From: Aquarana catesbeiana
Taxonomy: Eukaryota; Chordata; Amphibia; Anura; Ranidae
Reading direction: 5' to 3'
DNA: 64,000 nt
Assembly (NCBI RefSeq): GCF_042186555.1
Contig: NC_133328.1
Span: 63,739,685 to 63,803,684, forward strand
The notes under the pieces were generated by a model. That model did no database searches. It was not told where the DNA came from and saw only the letters and a program-made list of their open reading frames with translations. A program made the position numbers and the translations under genes. Shown piece by piece: positions 1 to 11,328 of this stretch. How positions within the stretch are numbered: position 1 is the first letter of the stretch; each line of letters opens with the position of its first letter.

Positions 1-90
1 CAGCCTGAAAACAGAAATGAATGCAGCCACCACATCTAAGGACTTTGAAGCTGAATATTTTTGGTTCTTGGGTTTAGATACCCTTTAAGT
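1..90 (+). repeat. Dispersed repeat family R1, 3' part (cut by window start)
   Basis: This segment carries GCAGCCACCACATCTA followed by a diverged middle and then GGGTTTAGATACCCTTTA. Similar segments lie near 45117-45212, 46655-46745, 47117-47210 (all +) and 20046-20145 (-). The family therefore has at least five copies in the window. I see no coding capacity. It may be a SINE or a MITE; the shared end near TACCCTTTA is the best-defined edge. Confidence 0.5.
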
Positions 91-1083
91 GTGGTGGGCT
101 ACTGCAGCCCACTGTCTGTTCTCATGTCTCACTGTGAGACCACCACAGTGGTGATGCAGTAACATCTTATGCATTTGTGCACAGCTGGAGATTAAATCCT
201 ATACTGTTTAAACATGACTGTACATTTTGTGGCTAACATGTAGTGTTATGTTAGAGTAAACTAACTTTATATGCAGACTATACATATCTTTTACATAGCA
301 TTCACAGCCTTATTGCATGGTGTTTGGTTATAATAAAACACTCTAGTCTCAATATACATTCATGTCCTGTACTCTTTATTCTTGTGTGAAACTCTTTCCC
401 GAAGCTGCCAGTCCCATCGTTTCAGACTGTAGATCAGGAATTACCATTAGTTTCAGGTTTACTGTTAGAATAACACAGCCTCTGGCCACCTGAGACACTA
501 ATATTCCAAATGGGTAGAAAGACTACAGATGTAACTATGTCCTTAGAGCCAGCAATGTCTTTAACATTAGACCACAACAACCGCATGTCTATTGCCTGAC
601 AAATTGTTCTACATTTCAAATGCTTAATTGCAATCAGCAAATCACGAGTGGCTGTAGAAAAATGGGCTAAAAGTGCTATAGAATAAAGCTAAGTGTTAAT
701 ACAATATGGGTAATTTTACTCTAAGGAGCGCTTAGCATTAAATTGCACTTGTCACCTTTATAGTGACAAATAGAAATAGATATTCTAGGGGCTGAGCAAA
801 TAATACAGAGAAAGCAACCTAAAAGGTTTATAGTCTTTACTCATATTAATACTTAGGAAAACTGCTACCCGCTGTCTACTGGATGCAGTCACCTGAATTT
901 CACATCCAAATTATAAAATGCAGGCTGCTGTGTAAATGATATATTTAACCTGAATTTGAGATCAGGTTGGGATACTTCTGAGTTTCTTCTAAGTACCTTC
1001 AGAGATGCATTTAACCTCCTTTTAACCTACAGTTGACTTCTTTCAAATGCTAGAACTGCAGAGGCAATGTTTGATTACAAGAC
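91..1083. other. No recognised feature
   Basis: AT-rich sequence with only short chance open frames. I see no transposon ends, no exon-like segment with good splice sites and no tandem array. Confidence 0.5.
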
Positions 1084-1309
1084 TTAAGCCTCGTATACAC
1101 GATCGGATTTTCCGCCAACAAAACCGTGGTCTTTTGTCCAAAGGTCATTACCCCAAACTTTGGTCTTGCATACAAACGGCACACAATTGTCGGCCAACAA
1201 TCCCGAACATAATGACGTACTACATGGTTTTTCAGCTCTTTAGCGCCACCCTTTGGGTTCCTTCTGCTAACTTCGTGTTAGTAGAAGTTTGGTGAGTGTT
1301 GATTTGTGC

Positions 1310-1406
1310 TTTTCTTTTTGCGCTTTTCATTTAGCGCTTTTCATTTCGCACTTTTCATTTAGCGCTTTCCAGTTCGCGCTTTTCATTTCGTGCTTTTCAG
1401 TTCATT
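1310..1406. repeat. Short tandem repeat of about 16 bp
   Basis: Five to six diverged copies of a unit like GCGCTTTTCATTTCGT lie within the left part of the outer MITE. Confidence 0.55.
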
Positions 1407-1664
1407 TCTGAACGGCCATTCGGCAACCAGACGTGTTGCGGAATCGGAGGAGATAACGCGTTATTTATTATTGGCCTTGCAGTTATTGCTTAGACATTAT
1501 TTTTTTGCTTGAATAATAATGATTTGATTTGGTATACCGTATTTATCGGCGTATAACACGCACCGGCGTATAACACGCACCCCAATTTAGGAGGGAATTT
1601 TAAGGAAAAAAAACTTTTAGGAGGGAAGTTGAAGGGAAAAAAACTTACATTTAAATGCCCATCA

Positions 1665-1908
1665 TTGCAGCCTTCTCAGTGCAGCCTTCCCCAGTGCAGC
1701 CATGTCAGTGCAGCCTTGTCAGTGCAGCCTTGTCAGTGCAGCCATGTCAGTGCAGTCATGTCAGTGCAGCCTCGTCAGTGCAGCCTTCCCCAGTGCAGCC
1801 TCCCCCAGTGCAGCCTCCCCCAGTGCAGCCTCCCCCAGTGCAGCCTCCCCCAGTGCAGCCTCGCCCAGTGCAGCCTCGCCCAGTGCAGCCTTGCCCAGTG
1901 CAGCCTTC
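1665..1908. repeat. 15-bp minisatellite
   Basis: About 16 copies of a unit like CAGTGCAGCCTCCCC, more diverged on the left and nearly uniform at 1790-1900. The 15-bp period keeps several reading frames open on both strands; the resulting Gln/Pro/Cys-Ser proteins are not credible genes. Confidence 0.85.
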
Positions 1909-2215
1909 GATCCCCTGTCTTCAAAATCGCCGACCGCGATTTGAAAATGGCGCCACCGGCGCCAAAATACACAGAGCCGGTCCTCGGCTCTTTCCGGCGG
2001 CTCTCGTTCACTTTCGGCTCCACTCGTAGTCCCGAGCGGAGCTATCCGAACCTAGCCGAGTAGGTTCGGATAGCTCCGCTCGGGACTACGAGTGGAGCCG
2101 AAAATGAACGAGAGCCGCCGGAAAGAGCCGAGGACCGGCTCTGTGTATTTCGGCGCCGGCGGCGCCATTTTCAAATCGCGGTCAGCGATTTTTGAGTTGT
2201 GCAGCTCAGGGGATC
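1909..2215. repeat. Palindrome, arms about 150 bp
   Basis: The left arm 1909-2054 and right arm 2061-2215 are inverse copies around a 6-bp centre (GCCGAG). They share GGCGCC-rich blocks and GAGCTATCCGAACCTA. A few small differences and one insertion in the right arm are visible. Confidence 0.8.
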
Positions 2216-3000
2216 GGCGTATAACACGCACCTGCAACTTTCCCCTGATTTTAAGGGGAAAAAAGTGCGTGTTATACGCCGATAAATACGGTATTTTCTA
2301 TATTTTTGGATGCATAGAATGCACTTTTTGGTTAAGTTCTATTGGCAGATAGCATGTCTAATCTTATTTGTTTTCTTTTTTAAATGTACAATAAAAAAAT
2401 TGTGTAGAATAATACTTGGCTATGTGTTTTACTTCAAATGACAGTTTAGGAGTAGGCAGTTACATTTTAAAAAATACAATGTAAAATTGACAAGGGACAC
2501 CAACATAGTTGTATCTTTGTTCTTAAAAACTACGGGATAATGGTGTTGTGGTAACCCCCCCAAAAAAAGAAAAAAAAAACATAATAATATTATTCTTGAC
2601 ATCACTAGAAAAAAAAGCCTTTGAAAATTTGTTTGCAATAACTCCATCAGTATGAACCAGCAAAGCAGCTTCATTATTAACCCATTAAAGAATAAGAGAA
2701 TTATGCGCTGCATTTCGAGATTTTCATAATTTGTCACGTCACGAATGTTAATTCTCCATTACGAACGCTAGTTTACAAGTATGCGTTTTTGTACTTTGGA
2801 CTTTTGTCCAACGAACTTGTGTATACACGATCGGAAAATCCGACAACAGACATTTGTCTCAAGTAAATTTTAAAGCCTGCTATCCAACATTTGTCTGCGG
2901 AAAATCCAACAATTGTCCTATGGAGCATACAAACGGTCAGATTTTCCGCCAACAGTCTGTCATCACACAATTCCTTCCTTCCTTCCTACGAGGCTTAAGG

Positions 3001-4075
3001 CTGGCCATATACTGTTAAATTTCTTTCATTCAGCCTAAGGGCTGAACGAAATAAATATAAGAGATGCTTTCATCCATTCTAAAAAGCACGGATAGCTGAA
3101 AATCTGAGCTAGGCTGGTAGGGCCACATGTTACGCAAATTTCAGCTGGTTAATCAGGAACTGTGCAAAATTCTTTCAACTATGGCTTTTTTATTGCACAT
3201 TCACAATTCATCGTACACTCTTGGCCAACTCTTGGTATCTGTAAGGTGCAGAGAAGGCAGCCAGGATAATGTAACTCTAGCTTGCATGCGCAGGAATTTT
3301 ATCATCAGTCACTGCTCAATGGCATAAGAGGGAAGATGCCAGGTCAAGAAAAATGACGAAGATGATGGCCACAGCAGCTGATCACTCTAAGGTCCCCATC
3401 ACAGTTCTTACCATTATCTTTGCCATGACACAATTCCACTTTATAGAATAAACGTACTTGTCCTATATCTACTGGTAGGGAGAACCATCTTCTGAGCAAG
3501 TGGCTGCATAGCACTGACATGCCACTTCTGAGCTCCAAGACTTTTGCTGGTCATCATGAATACATAAAAAGCAAAAAAAAAACACATAAGTGCAGTGCTA
3601 GCTCATTTATAATGTGATCATACACATGAACATATATCACACAAAAAAAATAAAAGAAAATATATGAAAATCACACCACATTAGTGCAAAATGCATAGTT
3701 CATAATGGAAACAGTCCACAAGAAGCTATAAATGTTGTGTCCATAAACAATCAAAAACCGTCAATGGTACCTGGAATGATAGTCCACAAATAACAATGGC
3801 CACCAATGTGACAATCCCACCACCATGGATAGTAGTATTGCGCTTACCAGAGAGTGTGAACTCTAATACGTTATGGCAGTGAGTCACACAAGCAGGGATG
3901 ATTAAAGATCACATAGGGAAGCCCAATTGCTCAGGTTTCACATGTATGGATGGATCTCACAAATTCCCTTGGTTCTGGTAGGAATGGACCTCTACTTGGA
4001 TGGACTGTGTATCTCATATCAGAACAATCCAGGGCCCCCTCCATACATTAGGAGGACCAGCTGCTGCACCCTATG
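3001..4075. other. No gene; unresolved repeat-like sequence
   Basis: 3001-3540 shows nothing recognisable. 3550-4075 has the look of a dispersed retroelement end (A-rich runs, then a GCGCTTACCAGAGAGTGTG segment), but I can find neither an open frame nor clear ends. Confidence 0.3.
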
Positions 4076-4079
4076 AGCA

Positions 4080-4540
4080 TTTCCACATATGTGTTTGTTT
4101 CAGAAGAATTTCATGCCAACTGTGAAGCATGGTGGTGGAAATGGTATGGTTTGGGATTACTTTGATACTTCAGGCCTAGGCAGCTTGAAATCATCAATTC
4201 AACTATGAGCTCTGCATGATATTAAAGTATCTTGATGAGAATGTGAGGCAATCTGTCCAAAAGTTATATTGAAATTTAATGTTTCAATGTGATAATGATC
4301 CAAAATGCACTAACAAATCCACCAAGGCTCAAAAATAAGAAATGGAGGGTTATGGGTTGGACTAATTGAAGCCCTGGTTTAAATCATATTGAAGTATTGT
4401 GGGAGTATTTGAAATTGAAGTTCATGCAGGGAAACCCAGAATCATCTAGCAGCTAAAGTGATTTTGCATGGGGGACTGGTCAAAAAATGTCAGAAACTGG
4501 TGAGCAGTTATGCAAAATGCCTACAGGAAGTCATTTCTAC
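4080..4540 (+). pseudogene. Dead Tc1/mariner transposase, C-terminal part
   Basis: Translation with several stops and shifts recovers the pattern FMPTVKHGGG followed by MVWDYF, and further on DNDPKCTNKST, which match the conserved middle and the D-N-D-PKHT-SK region of Tc1-family DDE transposases. The N-terminal DNA-binding part is missing. The copy is then interrupted by the element at 4543-4970. Sequence after 4973 with GTTGAAAAAGTAAAC and CTTTTTCACA near 5150-5195 may be its 3' end. Confidence 0.7.
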
Positions 4541-4542
4541 TA

Positions 4543-4970
4543 CAGGGGGTCCCCTACTTACAAACACCCGACTTACAAACGACTCCTACTTACAAACGGA
4601 GGGAGACAACAGGAAGTGAGAGGAAATCTACCCCTAGGGAGGGAAATTCACTCCTGTAAGAGTTAATATGGGAAAAAGGTGTCTCCACTGATGCTTTATC
4701 ACCTATCCTTATTTCCCTAATAACCCCAAATTTTCAAAATCCAATTGTCATTGGGACAGAAAGTGAGGTGAAATCTTATGAACAGGGGCACAGACAGCAA
4801 AACAAATGTTACAGGGGTGATAACCCTTCCCTATGCTATCTACAAAACTTAAAAATAGATTTTTTGGCTGGAGCTACACTTAAAAAATTTACCTGTTCCG
4901 ACTTACAAACAGATTCAACTTAAGAACAAACCTAAAGTCCCTATCTTGTTTGTAACCCGGGGACCCCCTG
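4543..4970. mobile_element. Tigger/pogo-like MITE
   Basis: It starts CAGGGGGTCCCC and ends GGGGACCCCCTG, with TA at 4541-4542 and 4971-4972. The TA duplication and CAG ends fit the pogo/Tigger branch of Tc1/mariner. At 428 bp it is non-autonomous. The ends also carry repeated ACTTACAAAC blocks. It lies in the dead Tc1 copy, so it inserted later. Confidence 0.65.
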
Positions 4971-5253
4971 TATAGGGGGTAATATCAGCTTCTGAAGCCT
5001 AGGGTGTACATACATATTCCAGAGTACACTATGTAATACATCTTTCATATTTTTGTTAAATTATTGAAAGGCAATTTTTCCTTGTGTTTTACTTTAGTGT
5101 AGGCACTGTTTAAATGAATATCTAATGTTTACCTGTTCAGATATGTTGAAAAAGTAAACTTTTCCCATAGCGTGTATTTACTTTTTCACATTACTGTACA
5201 TTACCAAATCCCAAAGACCCATTTTAATCTTTGCATTGTTACAACAACACACA

Positions 5254-5481
5254 GGGGGTTATTTACTAAAGGCAAATCCACTTTGCATTGCAAGTGCACT
5301 TGGAATTAAAGTCGCTGTAGATCCGAGGGGGGCATGCAACGAAAATAAAAAACAGCATTTTAGCTTGCACATGATTGGATGATAAAATCAGCAGAGCTTC
5401 CACTCATTTCAGATCTACCCCTTAGATTTAGAGCGACTGCACTTCCAAGTGCACTTGCAGTGCAAAGTGTAAATAACCCCC
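5254..5481. mobile_element. Foldback MITE with GGGGGTTATTTAC ends
   Basis: The left end GGGGGTTATTTACTAAAGG and the right end TAAATAACCCCC are inverted, and the inversion continues inward through CACTTTGCA and AAGTGCACTTGG. The family resembles the GGGGTTGATTTACTAAA elements at 41557-43220 and 54895-55043. It is 228 bp with no coding capacity. Confidence 0.65.
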
Positions 5482-6727
5482 AAAGTTCTGGAATCTGCAA
5501 TATAGTTGTGAAATCTGCAATATACTAAGAGCACCCAGAGGGGATTATTTCTTCCCTAAAAAAGTGGAGATAAAAAAGCTTTTGGATATGTCTGCAACAC
5601 TGGAGGGAACTTAAGGCATAATTTTATCCAGTAAAGGTAAGTATGTCAGCGCTTCTATGTTACTGTTAACACATTGTTATGCTGCTATCACAGAATAGGT
5701 CCACTTTCAAATCCTTGCTTACCTGCTGCTTTGAGGTAAAAAGAGGTAGGTTGAACAAAGGCAATGCAACCACGGGGGTATGTGTTTGACTTTACTGAAT
5801 TTGCTTGAATATAAGCTTGGGTTTAGATGTTTCTGTGCATTATGTCTGCATTTAATAAATTACTATAAGTTATGCCTGCAGTGCTGGCTACCAGTGACTG
5901 CTGCTGGGTGAGCTCATGATATTAGTAAATCGAACCCCATGACTTTAAACATAGGATCAGTTAAAATTTTACAACAATTTTACAGTCCAAGTAGTTATAT
6001 AGCTCAATATAGGATTCTATAAGGAAAAGGAAACTATGGCGCCATTGATTTTTAAAAGAGCTATAATCCAGGTACATTTCAAAAGCATGTATTACATGTA
6101 AGCCAAGCTGTTTCTTGCCGTTAGGTTGGTCTTGCTGACACAGGAAGCACTGACCTACCACAATGATTATGGTAAAATATATTAAACACATTTTACTGCT
6201 ACCTATGTATTGTCTAAGCATTTTTTTCTGCATTTCCTGGCATGGTGCGTTGAGCCCAGGTTACTTATGTTGGAATGCAGAACCTAAATCTTTTTCAATA
6301 TTTTTTTTGGTGCTTCAATTTTGTTAGAACTAAAACAATGGAGAGAACATTTCACCATAGGAAGATCATTTATTTATACGGTTTCCATAAAGGCTTAGCG
6401 TTTGCTGTCTGAGTTCCAAGATTAGAGCAATTAAATAATCTTTCCCAGTCACAGTAAATCAGCTCATTTCAAACCATAAGCTTTAAAAAATTGACTTTTT
6501 TTTACGTAAAAAGGCAACTATGATTGAAAGTCTATGGAACTAGCTCAAAAAGGGGCAGTCACAATGCTTTATAGACACAAATGGTTTGTGGGATGATTAA
6601 ATTATGTAATGGATGGGGGGATGGACTTGGTTCATGAGATGTTGGCAAAAAATTGAAATTACTGGCAGTATTTTCCACTAGCCAACCAGACATAGATATT
6701 AAAAGGAATGCATTGGGTATATATTTT
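5482..6727. other. No recognised feature
   Basis: AT-rich sequence with scattered short open frames only. I see no element ends or exon signals. Confidence 0.5.
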
Positions 6728-7253
6728 CTGTTTCAATGTTTTTATTAAAGTTTTTCACAAAGGGTAGAGAAATAGCAACATAGATATTTGCGTAATATAT
6801 AATTTACACGATCCAAAGTGCTCATATACCGACAAAAGGAAAAGGTTTGCATTAACATTCAAAGGAAGGGAGGCAGAAGGTATATAGCGCCAAGCCCCAG
6901 CTGAAGCTGAAGAGGTTTCCCTCAAAATCGTTGCTCCCAGGCATAACTGAGGCATTGAGTTGTGAGCATATGAGGTTGTGCACAAACAATATTGACACAG
7001 TAACAATATCTAACAAAGAGACTACAAGTGTACTTCCAATTCGTTATATCATAGTAGTAACCAATGTGGATCAATGGAGCCTGGAATTCGCCCTCCATAC
7101 TTGAAATAGAAGATGTTCCCTGCCATGAGGGGGGGGGGTCCTGTTCTCCATTACTAGAATTGCATGATCAAAATCTTTCAAGCACATAATTCAAAAAAAG
7201 AATAGCCCAGCCTCATCAGTCAAGTATCTGATCCACGGACCCCAGACTTTTTC

Positions 7254-7294
7254 CCCTTGAGAATGTCACGTGACCTGTGACGCAACGCGTCAGG
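7254..7294 (+). ncRNA. Hammerhead-ribozyme-like motif (degenerate)
   Basis: The order is TTGAGAA, a 5-bp stem (GTCAC/GTGAC), GCAA, then CGCGTC, flanked by CCT and AGG that could form stem I. A type I hammerhead needs CUGANGA, stem II, GAAA, a minimal stem III and UH. Positions equal to C3, G8 and A13 differ, so activity is unlikely unless other changes compensate. Small hammerheads of this kind are known from Penelope-like elements. Confidence 0.35.
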
Positions 7295-9025
7295 AGGAGG
7301 AGCCAGTGAAATCAGCCACGAATGTGCGGCTACACGAGAAGGCTGTGAGGAGGAGTGAGCCTGACTGACACACACGCTTATATCCATTTGACACATATGA
7401 GTGTATGGCTTCAGTTTGCGGTCACTATTTGTTGCAGTACTGCACTATTGTTTTCTCTTTTGGTACATGTCTGAGCTCTGGAGGCTACGGAGAATAAGAC
7501 AGAGAGGGGTAAACTAATCAGCTGTTTTGGCTTAGAATTGGAGCTGCAAGCCAGCCAAACGTGGTAGCTATTGTCTGGAAGATTAATCATTTATACATAA
7601 TCTATATTATGCTTCCATACCTGGTTTCAGCTTTATATCACCAGCAACTAAACTAAACTGGATGTGACTTTTTTTAACACACACATACTTTTTTATATTT
7701 TTATTTTTTATTTGATTTTTGATTTTTATGATCAATTATTTTCAGTGTATACACCTAGCATTTATCTATTTGGCCTCAGCTTTTCATCACCAGCAGGAAC
7801 AATATTGGATGTGATTTTTTTAGCACATATATATTATTTATATATTATTTCTAATATGTTGTAGTATGAATTAGTTTATTATGCACATCCAGCACTTTAG
7901 TACACTTATTTACATTTGGCAATCAATAGTTATTAAGACTTGTTCTTAGACACTTTGTACTTTATATAGCAGCTAGGATATCCACAGGGACCACTACAGC
8001 ACATAGCACTTATTTACAACAATATCTTTTTATATTTAGAGTATTGTGATATTAGCGCACAATTTTTTACTATTTTGATATTGCAACAGTGAGAGATCAC
8101 CTTTTTAGTCTGCAGCTTTTATCATTTTATATATAACTAGAAAAGCTACAATTTCTGGGGAAATTGTGTGAAGTGTTCTTGCCTCCACCAGTATTCTACA
8201 AGCATTATCAAGTCTAGCAGATGAAGGTATGACCACATGCATTTTGGGGGTCTCAGCATCTTGTGTTTACAACCACTGTTTCCTAGCAACGCTCATGCCC
8301 TGTTTATGCTTCACAACCACCTCTCAATACACAATACACAGGATCATGATAGCTGTAATAACTATGCAGTACTTCAAATGGTCATATTTTAAAAACTATA
8401 AATCCTACAGCGAAGAGCTTTATATTGTGAAAATCACAAGACCCAGACCAAGATTTTGATGCATAGTATGTCTCTGAAATATTAAAAATGAAGGCACAGT
8501 CGCAGTTTAGATATTGCCCTTCAAATTTGAAGGGGCTAGACTAGAGTGTAGTTTCAATGAATGTCAATGGACGGCGTGAGTTGCAAACAAATGGTCATAT
8601 TATGAAAACTATCAGGACTATGGCTTAGCCGTGGACATGTTTCATGGCAGCAGGGATAGCTGAACGTTTTGATATAAGATTTGTGTGGGTGGGCTTGAAA
8701 ATGAGGGAGTGGTGGCAGTTTAGAAATCATGTTCTGATTTTTCAGCTTTTGTCACCTCCCACTCTAGTTTTGAACATTTCCCCATTCATTCCTATGGGAC
8801 CAATTTTGCCACAAAAATGAAGATATTTCGTGAACCATTTGGCAAAACGTTCCACAAAGTAATAGCACACCAATTGGGAACAATCCGCACGTTTCGGTAT
8901 ATTACTTGTCTATGTAGTGTAAAAACTGAGGGAGGAGTTAGGGTGGTAAATTTGGCTATAATAATAATATATATGTGAGATAACAGTAAGTGGTCTTGCT
9001 ATGCAAGAACACTTAATTATTTTTC
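7255..9025 (+). mobile_element. Insertion with Penelope-like 5' region
   Basis: The insertion is bounded by a 9-bp direct repeat, ACTTTTTCC, at 7246-7254 and 9026-9034, and it splits L1-E in frame. Its first 40 bases hold a hammerhead-like motif shared with the Penelope-like element near 33.5 kb. The following kilobase is AT-rich and shares short words such as ATTAGCGCAC with that element. From about 8130 to 9005 the sequence may be a second element (AGTGTTCTTGC and GCAAGAACACTT lie near its two ends). No reverse transcriptase is seen, so it is a truncated or non-autonomous copy. Confidence 0.45.
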
Positions 9026-9123
9026 ACTTTTTCCACCATACCAGCGCTTGAGTACTATTATTATCATTCATAAGACTGCCAAGAGCCTTTCATTGACCAT
9101 GAGCCAGGAAAGCCTGTGCTTAA

Positions 9124-10088
9124 CTACTTGCCGGCCAGCCACCATTGTTATACGACGGCAGGTTAGCTCACCTGCACAATTCCCATAGCTGTACATCGAC
9201 TGCTTTAAGGGCTATAGGGGACGTGGAGCCACGATGCCAGCGGCCGCGATGTCGGCTGGCCACTCGTGATCGCTCCACAGAGAGCCAGAACGGGGATCTG
9301 TGTATGTACACAGACAGATCCCCATTTTGACAGGGGAGTAGAGAGAGATCTGCTGTTCCTATTGATCAGCAACAGCAATCTCTCCCCTCTTCCAGTCAGT
9401 ACACTGCCCCCACAGTTAGAAACACCTCCCTAGGGAACACTTAACCCCTTTATCGCCCCCTTAGTGTTAACCACTTCCCTGCCAGTGACATTTATACAGT
9501 AATCAGTGGCTATTTTTTAGCTCTGATCGCTGTATGTCAATGGTCCCAAAAAAAATGTCAAAAGTGTCCGATCTGTCCGCCGCAATGTTGCAGTCCTGCT
9601 AAAAATTGCAATTCGCCACCATTACTAGTAAAAAATAAATAAATGGCTAAAAATTACCTAAAGATATACCCTATTTTGTAGACGCTGTAACTTTTGTGCA
9701 AACCAATCAATATACGCTTATTGCGATTTTTTTTTACCAAACATATGTAGTGGAATACATATTGGCCTAAACTGCCGAAGAAATTTGTTTTTTTACGTTT
9801 TTGGGGGGTATTTATTATAGCAAAGAGTAAAAAATATATATATATTTTTTCAAAATTGACGATATGGTTTTGGTTTATATGATATGGTTTTGGATTTTGG
9901 TTTATAGCGCAAAAAATAAAAACTGCAGAGGTGATCAAATACCACCAAAAGCTCTATTTGTGAGAAAAAAAGGACATTAATTTTGTTTGGGTACAATGTC
10001 AACGACCGCGCAATTAAAGCGACGCAGTGCCGTATCGCAAAATATGGCCTAGTCATTAAGGGGGCAAATCCTTCCGGTCCTTAAGTGG
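9124..10088. mobile_element. TTAA-type (piggyBac-like) MITE
   Basis: TTAA flanks the element at 9120-9123 and 10089-10092. The ends are CTACTTGCCGGCC and GGTCCTTAAGTGG, an imperfect inverted pair. Removing the element and one TTAA restores the LINE reading frame of L1-E exactly, which fixes the boundaries. It has no transposase. I recall near-identical sequence as very frequent in ranid genomes; that is memory, not a search. Confidence 0.75.
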
Positions 10089-10326
10089 TTAAGCTGTTCA
10101 AATGAGATGGCAGCTGACCTCCAGTTTCTAGCTATGGTAATTCTAGCGGATACAAATATAAAAGTGAGGAGTCGCCTCTGGTTTTTCAAGGCTTCATCAA
10201 CTTTGTAACCCAACAGGGCATGTTTGGGATTGGGTATATATTTTCTTTCTATATTGTGTTCAGGGCTTAAACAAGTAAAAAAAAATAAAACCTCTGTTTT
10301 CAATTTTATTTAAAAACCAATTAAAT

Positions 10327-11328
10327 GGGGCGTGTCCGGATGTGAGCGGCGGCGGACGTGTTGGAGAGGAGCTCCGGGTATCCTGAACACCATCCTCAGC
10401 CATCCGTGCCATCAACTAGTGAAAAAAGCCAAAATACCTGCCTGTAGGCTTCTCCTACATCATCTGCTGCTCCCTGTGCCTATATTGCAAGTCTCGGGCC
10501 CGTGATCTTCTGGGGATCCATTGATGATCCACGGCCGCGGCCGCCGCCATTTCCCTGGGTCACAGCAAGCTGGAGGAAGCTGTTCCTGGCCTGGTGGAGA
10601 GGTAGGGGAACTCCTTACCATCCGGCCTACCCCCCCAGGTGTTTGTCAGAGCCAGATGGTCCGTGGGGCCGTTTAAATCGTCCACCGCGGCCTAGTGTGG
10701 CCTAGTGCGGCCTAGTGAAGCCTCCAGGCCACCGCACTTTCCTACGCCGCCGGCCGGCGGAGGAGTGCCGCGGCCGGCCTGCTTTGTAATCAGGAGCGGG
10801 GACACTGCTGCGCTCACACATCCCACCATCCCTTCACCATCCTGCAGAAAAACAGCTCAGTTAGCTGGTGGTGGCTGCCATACGTGGGCTGGCTGAGGAG
10901 TCCTGGGGCCCAGCATCCTGATTCACCCCTCTGCCTTCATCCTGGCTACCTGGGCCTCTCCTGCATAGTGCCCACCATCGGCCCTTCCCACTGGATTGTC
11001 ACTATTAGCAAGTTACACGGGGGGCTGCTGGCGACTACTGCCCACCTCTCTGCGCTGCGGACTTCTGGGACTAAATACCTGCGGCATACCTGTAGTACCC
11101 TTCTGACCGCTGCACTGGGCCCTGAAGTCCACCCTCTGTTGGGACTGGGATCCTAAAATCTGTACCGCACTGCTGCCCTGGAAAATACACCAGTGGTGAA
11201 CACTATATCAGTGACTGACTGGCTGCTGTGTGGCTGTGGGGGTGCCCTCTCCCTCCCCTCATTCTGATTGTACACTGAAGGCTGACTATTACCCAGCTCC
11301 ATTTTATCAACCTCTTGCCTTCAGCTTC
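10327..11328 (+). promoter_or_regulatory. 5' UTR and presumed internal promoter of L1-A
   Basis: GC-rich leader beginning GGGGCGTGTCCGGATGTGAG, ahead of the ORF1 start. LINEs of this clade use an internal RNA polymerase II promoter in this position; no defined promoter box was recognised here. Short upstream open frames are present but look incidental. Confidence 0.5.

Larger units (their letters stand above)
1537..2291. mobile_element. Nested TIR element with TA duplication
   Basis: The element begins CCGTATTTATCGGCGTATAA and ends with its exact inverse; the terminal inverted repeat runs about 27 bp. TA flanks both ends (1535-1536 and 2292-2293), as for Tc1/mariner-type insertion. The body has no transposase. 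It holds a 15-bp minisatellite and a long palindrome, so almost all of it is structured DNA. It is inserted in the MITE 1088-2994 and is therefore younger. Confidence 0.65.
1088..2994. mobile_element. Harbinger- or TTAA-type MITE (outer element)
   Basis: The ends are inverted: CTTAAGCCTCGTA at 1083-1095 and TACGAGGCTTAAG at 2987-2999. The flank is TTA or TTAA on both sides, so a 3-bp (Harbinger) or 4-bp (piggyBac) duplication cannot be told apart here. Inside the left end is ACACGATCGGATTTTCCG, close to the ends of the elements at 36894, 37576 and 48831. The right terminal repeat is interrupted by a short CCTT run near 2970-2986. No transposase is visible, so it is non-autonomous. A second element (1537-2291) sits inside it. 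Confidence 0.6.
6728..10326 (-). pseudogene. L1-E: old LINE 3' end, split into three blocks
   Basis: The minus strand holds the C-terminal end of a Tx1/L1-like ORF2 plus 3' UTR in blocks 10326-10089, 9123-9026 and 7254-6728. The first block contains a RRLLTFIFVSARITIARNW stretch typical of LINE ORF2 C-termini, the second LSWLMVNERL, the third VWGPWIRYL. The frame runs straight from block to block when the inserts 9124-10088 and 7255-9025 are removed together with one target copy. An AATAAA-like signal lies near 6740-6750 on the minus strand. The upstream part was lost or displaced by L1-A. Confidence 0.65.

Noticed and set aside
1629..2063. Overlapping open frames of 80-144 codons over the 15-bp satellite
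   Set aside because: They arise because the repeat period is a multiple of three; the same region is open in several frames on both strands and has no protein character.
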